This document shows, one piece after another, positions 17,054-24,520 of a stretch of 64,000 nucleotides of DNA. How positions within the stretch are numbered: position 1 is the stretch's first letter; each line of letters starts with the position of its first letter. The position numbers and the translations under genes are program-made. The stretch comes from Glaciecola sp. 33A. Lineage in GTDB: Bacteria > Pseudomonadota > Gammaproteobacteria > Enterobacterales > Alteromonadaceae. The notes beneath the pieces were generated by a model that saw nothing but the letters and a program-made list of their open reading frames with translations, did not search any database and had not been told where the DNA came from. The DNA lies in assembly GCF_002836745.1 (NCBI RefSeq), contig NZ_PJAR01000028.1, positions 26,438 to 90,437 on the forward strand, in the 5' to 3' direction.

Positions 17054-18064
17054 ATGAAAGCAGTTGCATTTACAAACAGTCTACCAATCGATGATATCCA
17101 TTCATTAACTGACACAGAAGTGCCGACACCAACAGCCACGGGTCGTGATATTTTGGTCGAGGTAAAAGCCATTTCGGTTAACCCAGTGGATTACAAAATA
17201 CGCCAAAATATGCCCCCAATAGATGGACAAGCTAAGATTTTAGGGTGGGACGCAAGTGGTGTCATTATTGAAATTGGTCAAGACGTTGAAAACTATCAGG
17301 TCGGAGACCTTGTTTATTATGCGGGTGACTTAACTCGTCCCGGCTCTAATGCACAATACCAGTTAGTTGATGAGCGTATCGTTGGAATGAAACCTGCTAA
17401 TCTCTCGTTTGCGGAGTCTGCCGCTTTGCCCCTTACCTCTATTACCGCATGGGAATTACTGTTTGAACATTTACAACTAGGAAATGTGGATACAGATCGT
17501 CCCATTTTATTAGTAACCGGAGCGGCTGGCGGCGTCGGGTCAATTTTGATTCAACTTGCAAAACAATTAACCAATGCAATTATTATTGCTACCGCCTCAC
17601 GCGATACCACTCAGGCTTGGGTTGAATCATTAGGGGCTGATCATGTGATTAATCATCATCATGATATTAAACAACAGCTATTAGATATTGGTATTAATGA
17701 GGTAACTCATGTTGCAGGGTTAAATGCAACGGAGTCATATTTTTCAACTTTTGTGGATCTACTAGTTCCTTTTGGAAAAATAGCGATTATTGATGATCCA
17801 AAAAATATCGATATCGGTCTTATTAAAAGGAAGAGTTTGTCTTTTCATTGGGAATTTATGTTTGCACGAAGCATGTTTAAAGCGAAGGATATGTGCGAGC
17901 AATCAGTGTTGCTAAATAAGATAGCTACATTGGTGGAAGAAGAAAAAGTACGCACAACGTTAACTCAAACCTTGGGTACGATTAATGCGATCAATTTACG
18001 CAAAGCGCATCAGCTTTTAGAAGCAGGGCAAGCACAAGGAAAGATTGTACTTGCCGGGTTCTAA
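17054..18064 (+). CDS. Zinc-independent medium-chain dehydrogenase/quinone oxidoreductase family protein
   Basis: The 336-residue product is an MDR-superfamily NAD(P)H-dependent oxidoreductase. It has the GroES-like N-domain (AISVNPVDYKIRQ, GWDASGVI), and a Rossmann domain with the dinucleotide motif TGAAGGVGSILIQLA near residue 156. The catalytic and structural zinc Cys ligands of true alcohol dehydrogenases are absent, which fits the quinone oxidoreductase-like branch often labelled zinc-type alcohol dehydrogenase-like. It probably reduces quinones or reactive enones. It follows a GST gene by 25 bases, consistent with a shared message. Confidence 0.9.
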   Translation: MKAVAFTNSLPIDDIHSLTDTEVPTPTATGRDILVEVKAISVNPVDYKIRQNMPPIDGQAKILGWDASGVIIEIGQDVENYQVGDLVYYAGDLTRPGSNAQYQLVDERIVGMKPANLSFAESAALPLTSITAWELLFEHLQLGNVDTDRPILLVTGAAGGVGSILIQLAKQLTNAIIIATASRDTTQAWVESLGADHVINHHHDIKQQLLDIGINEVTHVAGLNATESYFSTFVDLLVPFGKIAIIDDPKNIDIGLIKRKSLSFHWEFMFARSMFKAKDMCEQSVLLNKIATLVEEEKVRTTLTQTLGTINAINLRKAHQLLEAGQAQGKIVLAGF

Positions 18065-18131
18065 CAATACCTTAAATCGGCTGTGATGAGATAAAGCAAG
18101 CCCGACCTCTACCAGGCGTTAGTTACTCGAA

Positions 18132-19421
18132 TTACTTTTCATCAACTAACGCTTGATAGGTTAAATTTCGTAAATCGTCGGCGTAACGATGTGTTCCGTT
18201 TGGAATAAACTGTGCCATACCTATAATAATGATGTTTTCAACTGGGTCAACTCTAAAGTAGGTTGATGCTGCACCTGACCAACCAAAGTTACCTTCAGAA
18301 CCCATAAATTTTAGATCGCCGGTATCCATGGTAACTGACATTGCCAGTCCATAACCTTCTCCGTTAGCCCAAGCGCTGTAGGGCAGCAAATTAGAAGGAA
18401 GATGATTTGAACGCATATATTCAACTGTTTTACGCCCTAAAATTCGCACACCATTGACTTCACCATTATTTAATAACATGCGAGCAAATGTCAGGTAATC
18501 GTCGATTGTTGAGACCATTCCACCACCGCCATTGTGGATCGCTGGATCACTCAGATAGTCACCTAAGGGTTCGTTTTCCATTACCGCAGTTTCACCTTGT
18601 TTATTATTGTTGTATATCTGGGATAAACGATGCACTTTCTCAGCAGGTACATAAAAACCAGTGTCTTGCATATCTAACGGAGTGATAATTTCTTGCTTTA
18701 CATATTCACCCAGCTTCATACCACTGATTTTTTCCACTAAAAAGCCAATCACATCAGTATTTACGCCATAATTCCACTGTGTACCAGGTTGATGATTAAG
18801 CGGCAGTTTAGCGAGCTCTGTTAATACATTTTCGGGTGTTGCCTTGCCCTGCATCATCGGTGAAGCGCGATAGAGTTTGTCAACTTCACTTCCGGTAAAG
18901 CCGTAGCTAAAACCCGCAGTATGAGTAAATAAGTCAACAATCCGAATTGGTGATTTGGCATCTTCTAAAACCATACTTTCGCCACTGCCTCTAACATATA
19001 CTTTCAAATTAGCAAGCTCAGGCAAGTACATCGCAATAGGGTCATTCATATGAAACTTCCCTTGCTCCCAGAGGGTCAATGCGGCAACAGCCGTAATCGG
19101 CTTGCTCATGGAGTAGATCCGGAAAATGGTATCACGTTGCATGGCTTTGCCGGCGGCTCTGTCCTGCATGCCCTGCGCAGCGAAGTGAACGATTTGATCA
19201 TTGCGTGACACTAAGGTTGTGATACCTGCAAGTTTGCCTGTATCGATATATTCTTGCATCTTGTCATTGATGCGCAGTAAACGTTGCTCAGAAAAGCCTT
19301 GTTGAGTGTTAAAAGATGGCGTTTTACTTTGTGGTTGCGGCACATAACTGCCGTTTTCACTGATAGACACGACACAGGCGGATAGTGACAAACTAAAGAG
19401 AACGACTAAGATTTTTTTCAT
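18132..19421 (-). CDS. Beta-lactamase-fold serine hydrolase, lipoprotein
   Basis: The 429-residue product has a lipoprotein signal (FSLSLSAC, lipidated Cys at about residue 16) and a class C beta-lactamase/esterase-type domain. The nucleophile motif SxxK is present as YSMSKPITA near residue 105, the YxN motif as NYGVNTDVIG near 210-220, and the third motif region as GNFGWSGAASTYF near 375. Such envelope proteins are usually esterases or D-aminopeptidase-like enzymes rather than antibiotic-resistance enzymes. It converges on the oxidoreductase gene. No partner gene is evident. Confidence 0.88.
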   Translation of the reverse strand: MKKILVVLFSLSLSACVVSISENGSYVPQPQSKTPSFNTQQGFSEQRLLRINDKMQEYIDTGKLAGITTLVSRNDQIVHFAAQGMQDRAAGKAMQRDTIFRIYSMSKPITAVAALTLWEQGKFHMNDPIAMYLPELANLKVYVRGSGESMVLEDAKSPIRIVDLFTHTAGFSYGFTGSEVDKLYRASPMMQGKATPENVLTELAKLPLNHQPGTQWNYGVNTDVIGFLVEKISGMKLGEYVKQEIITPLDMQDTGFYVPAEKVHRLSQIYNNNKQGETAVMENEPLGDYLSDPAIHNGGGGMVSTIDDYLTFARMLLNNGEVNGVRILGRKTVEYMRSNHLPSNLLPYSAWANGEGYGLAMSVTMDTGDLKFMGSEGNFGWSGAASTYFRVDPVENIIIIGMAQFIPNGTHRYADDLRNLTYQALVDEK

Positions 19422-19660
19422 AACTATTTTTTATTATTTTGAACGTCACTTAGTGTAACCGTTGTAACTTCCCTTGCAAGAGAGAATTTGTTTACGGGTA
19501 CTGCCAACTCAATCTTCTGATAACGCGGGGTTTTCAATTCCTGTAAATTCCTTACGGATATTTCTAAGTAGCTCTTCAAATAACGCTTGCTAACAGTAAT
19601 ATTACCTATTACTGTATGTACCACTTGTTGTATGGGGTCATATAATTAATTGCTCTGAAT

Positions 19661-19825
19661 ATGTTTATTAAAACTCAAGGCGATAAACATTTTTTTAAAA
19701 TAGAAATAGAAATAGAAATAGAAATAGAAATAGAAATAGAAATAGAAATAGAAATAGAAATAGAAACGAGCAATATTAACGGAGTTAATACGACATGGTA
19801 CATCAACATGAATATCGATTTCTAA
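19661..19825 (+). CDS. Possible 54-residue protein with a (Glu-Ile)n tract encoded by the hexamer repeat
   Basis: An ATG at 19661 opens a frame MFIKTQGDKHFFKIEIE that runs through the whole repeat as alternating Glu and Ile, then ends TSNINGVNTTWYINMNIDF and a TAA at 19823-19825. The repeat unit is six bases, so changes in copy number would keep the frame. Alternating charged and hydrophobic residues would form a long amphipathic beta strand. Against it: the Shine-Dalgarno is poor and no relative is recognised. It may be accidental. Confidence 0.25.
   Translation: MFIKTQGDKHFFKIEIEIEIEIEIEIEIEIEIEIETSNINGVNTTWYINMNIDF
19701..19766. repeat. (TAGAAA)11 perfect tandem hexanucleotide repeat
   Basis: Eleven uninterrupted copies of TAGAAA span 66 bases, ending 100 bases before the ATG of the GntR/YtrA regulator. 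Perfect repeats of this length are prone to slippage. In a promoter region, copy changes alter spacing by six bases and can shift expression; inside the possible overlapping ORF they would add or remove Glu-Ile pairs. Confidence 0.97.
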
Positions 19826-19866
19826 GGCTATTAAATTGAGTAGTCACTCCCAATGAGGCGCATTTT

Positions 19867-20244
19867 ATGATTACGATCGAGCTGGACTCGCCAGAACCAT
19901 TGTTTAATCAATTGATTATTCAAATCAAAAAAGCGATAGAAGCAAAGCAGCTTTATGCCGGTGATGCCTTACCTTCTATTAGGCAACTTGCAAACGATCT
20001 AGACATTAATTCAAAAACGGTGGCCAAAGCTTATAGACTGCTCGAGCGTGACAAAGTAATAGAAACCAAAGGCTACAGGGGAACTTATGTACATCCCAAT
20101 GCATTGGATAATGTGCAATTTAATTTAAATGGATGGCTATATTCACAAGTTAGCTTTGCGGTAAATAGTTATCGTGAAGCCGGAGCAACAGATTCTGAAA
20201 TACGTATTGCATTTAACCAAGCAATGACAAATACCAAAAAGTGA
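19867..20244 (+). CDS. GntR-family transcriptional regulator, YtrA subfamily
   Basis: The 125-residue product is a compact GntR regulator: a winged helix at residues 8-75 with PLFNQLIIQIKKAIEAKQL, GDALPSIRQLANDL and NSKTVAKAYRLLERDKVIE, and only a short C-terminal helical tail of about 45 residues for dimerisation. That size and architecture are the YtrA subfamily, whose members usually repress a neighbouring transporter operon. A GAGG Shine-Dalgarno precedes ATG 19867. The downstream gene, nine bases away, encodes a membrane protein without an ATPase. The hexamer repeat upstream may influence its expression. Confidence 0.93.
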   Translation: MITIELDSPEPLFNQLIIQIKKAIEAKQLYAGDALPSIRQLANDLDINSKTVAKAYRLLERDKVIETKGYRGTYVHPNALDNVQFNLNGWLYSQVSFAVNSYREAGATDSEIRIAFNQAMTNTKK

Positions 20245-20253
20245 GGGCTAATT

Positions 20254-21096
20254 ATGTTCGACTGGATAAGTAACACAACCTACTGGCTTTTTTTTAGCCA
20301 GGTCATTATTACCTTAATTGTTGTACCAATGATCATCCGTAATAACTTTATCGATTTTGCAAGAAGATACGGAATGACTCAGTACCCGAATGCAAAAAAT
20401 GCAATTGAGGATTACTTATTGTCCAACATTAGCATTTTTAAAATTGTAGCTGGAGGCTTATTCTTATTGTCATTTGCGATAGTAGCTTACGCTGCTGTTA
20501 ATCAAGCTGAATTGTTTAGTTGGGATAACCAGGCTGGTTTAACCTGCTTATTCTTCATTGCTATTATTCCGGTGTTGGTGATGGCGGCAATCCAAAAACG
20601 TTTCTTCTCGTTATTGGCCGACTATAGTGACGATAAACGGGTTGCGACTCTTAAAGTTAGGGGGGTGCGTGATTTTATTTCAAAGCCGATGATTTTATTC
20701 ATATTCAGCGGACAGTTTTTATTTATTGGTAGCGTTGTCTATTTTGTAAATCATCCATTTGATGGCTTTGGAGGATATTTAAATTTATTGGGCTTGGCTT
20801 TTTTAGATAGCATATTCATTATCACGATTTATTTTATTATGAATAATAAAAGGCTGGCGTTGATTAAGGACCCTAACCAACGATTTGTTGGCCAACAAAA
20901 TGCAATTTCAGTGAATGTTACCATTTGGATTGTTGCGTTGTATTATCTTTGTTTATCGCTTTGGATATCAGGACTAGATTTACTCTCGTACAGGATATTT
21001 ATGCAATCTTTATATATTCATCTCATGTTTCTGATGGTCGCGTTTGCATCCAAATTACCAGCGTCTTTTTATCAGGGGCTTGAAGAAAAGCAATAA
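20254..21096 (+). CDS. Polytopic membrane protein, function unknown, paired with the YtrA regulator
   Basis: The 280-residue product has about seven hydrophobic segments (roughly residues 10-27, 65-83, 97-113, 150-168, 180-196, 220-238, 250-268) and short charged loops. No family is recognised. It starts nine bases after the regulator stop, behind GTGAGGG, so the two are one operon. YtrA regulators normally sit with ABC transporters, but no ATP-binding gene is adjacent; the protein may be an autonomous sensor or transporter, or a permease whose ATPase lies elsewhere. This is open. Confidence 0.8.
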   Translation: MFDWISNTTYWLFFSQVIITLIVVPMIIRNNFIDFARRYGMTQYPNAKNAIEDYLLSNISIFKIVAGGLFLLSFAIVAYAAVNQAELFSWDNQAGLTCLFFIAIIPVLVMAAIQKRFFSLLADYSDDKRVATLKVRGVRDFISKPMILFIFSGQFLFIGSVVYFVNHPFDGFGGYLNLLGLAFLDSIFIITIYFIMNNKRLALIKDPNQRFVGQQNAISVNVTIWIVALYYLCLSLWISGLDLLSYRIFMQSLYIHLMFLMVAFASKLPASFYQGLEEKQ

Positions 21097-21243
21097 ATTA
21101 CTAACTAGTTGCCGTAACAAATAAAATGCTGCAATCACAGTAAAAGCATCGTCTTTAAATGTTGAAAACAGCGCGCAATAAAAGTGATTAATTTAATCGG
21201 ACAACTTATGCGTTATGCGCGCGCACTCTGCGCGCGAGTTGCT

Positions 21244-21480
21244 TTATCCGCTAGTGCCGTTGTATTTTGCAGCACTAATGATTGACCAGATGTGTGCAAT
21301 TGCGCCGATAGGCCACATAAAGATCAGAATAACGGTGACGGATAAAGCGTAACTGACTGTGGCGACGATAAAAAAAGTCAGTGCCGCCATTATTCTACCT
21401 TGTACTAATTGTCCTAAACCGGGAATAAAAAATGAGCAAATTGCAGCAATTACATTACCGCCTGATCCTTGTCCTGACAT
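21244..21480 (-). CDS. Small TM2-like membrane protein
   Basis: The 78-residue product starts MSGQGSGGNVIAAI and carries SFFIPGLGQLVQGR, the F-x-P-G-L-G-Q-x-x-x-G-R signature common in TM2-like and related small membrane proteins, followed by two more hydrophobic stretches and a short polar end AAKYNGTSG. No function is known. A GC-rich 7-bp hairpin (CGCGCGC at 21218-21224 with GCGCGCG at 21230-21236) lies just past the stop but has no T-tract. Confidence 0.75.
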   Translation of the reverse strand: MSGQGSGGNVIAAICSFFIPGLGQLVQGRIMAALTFFIVATVSYALSVTVILIFMWPIGAIAHIWSIISAAKYNGTSG

Positions 21481-21662
21481 AAGTCCTCACTTATTAGCTC
21501 CAATACTGGAGCGTAAAATAATTAACGTTGTATTTAATTTATTAGAAATGACTCAACTGTACAAGTATGTAATCTGATTAGATTGTTAGTAGTTGTTACA
21601 CAAGCCCTATAGGAAAGTCGTCAGTAGTATAGATACGTCGAGTTCTTGGTAACGATTTTGGC

Positions 21663-23300
21663 TTATTCTTCGATCATCAATATCAACGTTGTCAACCGGT
21701 CTGCTTCACTTGCCGGCTTGTCCCAGCGTATTCTATGAATTCTAGGGAAGCGCAATGCAACTCCCGATTTATGTCTTTTTGAATGGTGAACCGAGTCAAA
21801 GGCAACTTCAAAAACTAACTCTTTTTTCACTTCTTTGACCGGACCAAAGCGCCCGATGGTATTATTTCGTATCCATTTGTCTATTTGTTTTAACTCGTCA
21901 TCAGTAAAACCACTGTATGCTTTGCCGATAGGTAGTAACTTATCATCTTGCCAACAACCAAAGGTGTAGTCCGAATAAAAGGATGAACGTTTGCCATGGC
22001 CGCGTTGTGCGTACATGACAACGGCATCTACTAGCTTTGCATCGCGCTTCCATTTGTACCATTGTCCCTTGGGCCTGCCGGCCACATAAAGACTATTGCT
22101 ATTTTTGAGCATAAGTCCTTCAATAAAACCGTTGTTAGAGGTATTTGCTTTATCTCGCAGCGCATGAAGTTCTCGAAGATTGTTAAACAGCAAAGGCTCA
22201 GAAAGCCTTAGCAGCTTTATTAACGGTTGTTGAATTGATTGCTTTTTAAACCAATCTGTTAGTGTGAGGACACGCTGGCGTAATACTTGCCCTCTTAGGT
22301 CAATACCGTCGATAAATAAAGCGTCATAGAGCATCATTCCAACTGGGATCTCCTGCATCAGTTTTTTACTAGGCTTGTTTTTATTTAAGCGCTGTTGTAA
22401 CTGATTAAAGCTGTTTATTTGCGTTGCTTGCATCGCTAGTAGTTCACCATCAAATACACCGGATATGTTGTCTTCATCGATACTTTCAAGCAGATCAGGA
22501 AAGCTTCCGCTAATGTCATCACCTGTGCGGCTGAAAAGGGCTTTGCCATTTTCATTACAAACGAGTTGTGCGCGTATGCCGTCATATTTCCACTCAGCTT
22601 GCCAGCACTGTGAGTTAATTTGAGCCAGCTCATCGGGCCCGATCGGATGCGCAAGCATGACCGGTTGAAACGTAATCTTTTTTGATACATCGGGTTTATC
22701 TACTTTGCCTTCCAACCAATCAAATAGGTCAAGATAAGGCGGTTCTACACCGTGCCATATACGCTCAATATCTTCAGTGGTAATGCTATTTTGTGGCAGC
22801 TCATTAGCGTATTCAGCTAAGACCTTCTTTAAGAATCGAGCAGATAAACCAATACGCAAGCCTCTGGTGCCTAATTTAATTAATGCCCAACGTTGGTCCG
22901 CAGTCATGCGATCTAATAATTCAACGAGAGTATCTTCAACTTGTTGTTTGTTACTGTGTTTGAACGAGTTCACAAGCTCGTCTAAACTAGGTAATTGCTT
23001 GCTGGTTTTCTTGTCTTCTTTACTGCTTGGAGTGGGCCATAAATGTGCGACGGTTTCACTCATTTCACCCACATAATCATACGATAAATCAAACAATACC
23101 GGGTCAACTCGTGTGCTGACTAAATCTTTGATTAGTTTTCGCTTGAATAAATCAAAATTTAAAGTACCTGCAATTGCGGCGATCGCCCAGCCTTTATCCG
23201 GGGTCGATGTTGTGCGTAAATAGTCGCGTAAAATAGCCGACTTAGCCAAGTTACTGGAGGTGAAGTAGAGTTTGTCAACCAGCTTTGCAAACGCTTCCAT
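21663..23300 (-). CDS. ATP-dependent DNA ligase of the ligase-associated repair set
   Basis: This 545-residue enzyme seals nicks using ATP and is distinct from the NAD-dependent replicative ligase. It has the adenylylation motif EWKYDGIRAQ with the nucleophilic Lys near residue 238, motif III VFDGELLA, motif IV FIEGLMLKN and motif V QWYKWKRDAKLVDAVV, after an N-terminal helical DNA-binding domain and before an OB-fold domain. It lies 36 bases downstream of an MBL-fold exonuclease and near an Lhr-type helicase and PdeM, the known four-gene set linked in Pseudomonas putida to DNA-damage resistance (often named cisplatin damage response ligase). Confidence 0.95.
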   Translation of the reverse strand: MEAFAKLVDKLYFTSSNLAKSAILRDYLRTTSTPDKGWAIAAIAGTLNFDLFKRKLIKDLVSTRVDPVLFDLSYDYVGEMSETVAHLWPTPSSKEDKKTSKQLPSLDELVNSFKHSNKQQVEDTLVELLDRMTADQRWALIKLGTRGLRIGLSARFLKKVLAEYANELPQNSITTEDIERIWHGVEPPYLDLFDWLEGKVDKPDVSKKITFQPVMLAHPIGPDELAQINSQCWQAEWKYDGIRAQLVCNENGKALFSRTGDDISGSFPDLLESIDEDNISGVFDGELLAMQATQINSFNQLQQRLNKNKPSKKLMQEIPVGMMLYDALFIDGIDLRGQVLRQRVLTLTDWFKKQSIQQPLIKLLRLSEPLLFNNLRELHALRDKANTSNNGFIEGLMLKNSNSLYVAGRPKGQWYKWKRDAKLVDAVVMYAQRGHGKRSSFYSDYTFGCWQDDKLLPIGKAYSGFTDDELKQIDKWIRNNTIGRFGPVKEVKKELVFEVAFDSVHHSKRHKSGVALRFPRIHRIRWDKPASEADRLTTLILMIEE

Positions 23301-23336
23301 TAGACCCTGTCTGCTTTGTGATATAGACCTGCATAT

Positions 23337-24365
23337 TTATTCACCATCATCATCGCCATCTGAACGGCCGATTAAGGATAAGGCTTTTGCTTGATACCCC
23401 ATCAATTGTGCTTGATGCACTAACGCAGCTTCACGCCCATGAGTCACCCATACTTCCTGTGGGTTAACTTGTTTGAGTGTTTGCAGTAACTCAGGCCAAT
23501 CACAGTGATCAGAGATGATAAGTGGTAACTCGGCTTTACGTTGCTTGGACCGAGCGCGTATTTGCATCCACCCAGATGCCATTGCTGTCATAACATTGGG
23601 TAATTTACGTGACCATCTGTCATGTAGAGCGGAGGGTGGCGCTAATACTATTTCACCTGCTAATGACTTAAGGCTCTCGACTTCTGTAACAGGAATCATA
23701 TCGCCCAGCGTAACACCATAGCTACTATATAACTCGCACAGCTTCAATAGAGCACCATGCATATAGATAGGTTTGTGATAACCCAGTTCTCGCAATGCCA
23801 AAATGACCCTTTGGCATTTGCCAAGTGCATAAACTCCGACCAAATGGCAACGCTCTGGGAACAGAGCGAGTGATGTTAGCAGCTTATTCACTTCTTGGTT
23901 AATTGGTGGGTGTTTGAATACAGGTAAGCCAAATGTTGCTTCGCTAACAAACACATCACACTGCGTTACTTCAAATGCGGCGCAGGTTGGGTCATGGCTA
24001 CGTTTGTAATCGCCAGATAATACCAGGCGGTGATCGCTGTGATCGATGACCGCCTGTGCTGAGCCAAGAATATGGCCCGCAGGTTTAAACATTAAGCTGC
24101 CATTGCGTAGCGAAATGTTGTTACTATAATTTAACTCTATTTGTTTTTCAGCATGGTTATCGCCGTATCGAATACGCATTATGGCCATGGTTTCAGGAGT
24201 GGCATATACTTCACCGTGGCCAGGTCTTGCGTGATCAGCATGCCCGTGTGTAATGATGGCCCGATGCACTGGATTTACAGGGTCTATATAGGCGTCGAGG
24301 GCCTCGCAGTACAAACCATTTTCGTTGCTGTTAATCCAATATCGAGGATGCTGCATATAACTCAT
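23337..24365 (-). CDS. Ligase-associated DNA exonuclease (metallo-beta-lactamase fold)
   Basis: The 342-residue enzyme has the MBL metal motif HxHxDH in ITHGHADHA near residue 40, the later HILGSAQAV and LVLSGDYKR motifs, and a beta-CASP-like C-terminal half with ISDHCDWPELL and VWVTHG. This is the single-domain SNM1/Pso2-like exonuclease of the ligase-associated set, presumed to trim DNA ends before sealing. It precedes the ligase on the minus strand and is divergent from the helicase gene (155 bases between starts), so the set is driven from a shared central promoter region. Confidence 0.94.
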   Translation of the reverse strand: MSYMQHPRYWINSNENGLYCEALDAYIDPVNPVHRAIITHGHADHARPGHGEVYATPETMAIMRIRYGDNHAEKQIELNYSNNISLRNGSLMFKPAGHILGSAQAVIDHSDHRLVLSGDYKRSHDPTCAAFEVTQCDVFVSEATFGLPVFKHPPINQEVNKLLTSLALFPERCHLVGVYALGKCQRVILALRELGYHKPIYMHGALLKLCELYSSYGVTLGDMIPVTEVESLKSLAGEIVLAPPSALHDRWSRKLPNVMTAMASGWMQIRARSKQRKAELPLIISDHCDWPELLQTLKQVNPQEVWVTHGREAALVHQAQLMGYQAKALSLIGRSDGDDDGE

Positions 24366-24520
24366 TATGAAACGTTAAGTATCGATTACTTTTATTACGA
24401 ATAAAATCACTCTTTAGTCCGTTTATTTTCAACTTTTGCTCAAAGTAGTGGCAAATTTGTCTGTAGCTTGAGTTAATAATTACTAAGCCTTTTGCATCAA
24501 TAAGAGTTGACATTTATTTA

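Larger units (their letters stand above)
19422..19866. other. 445-bp gap with hexamer repeat and a possible short ORF
   Basis: Between the divergent beta-lactamase-fold gene and the GntR gene. The first half (19422-19660) shows nothing I can assign. The second half holds the (TAGAAA)11 repeat and the 54-codon frame listed separately. A 14-codon frame (ATG 19795, MVHQHEYRFL, TGA) overlaps the distal part in another phase. Promoters for both divergent genes must lie here, but no convincing -35/-10 pair was found. Confidence 0.6.

Noticed and set aside
18132..19421. Beta-lactamase-fold gene considered as an antibiotic resistance determinant
   Set aside because: Lipoprotein anchoring and the overall sequence fit envelope esterase/peptidase-like members; nothing specific to AmpC is present and there are no mobile elements around it.
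19424..19624. 66-codon minus-strand frame upstream of the beta-lactamase-fold gene
   Set aside because: Occupies the promoter side of that gene with no domain or good start signal; more likely chance.
21217..21237. GC-rich hairpin CGCGCGC/GCGCGCG near the TM2-like gene, considered as a terminator
   Set aside because: No T tract follows on either strand, and alternating CG can fold many ways, so a terminator call is not supported.
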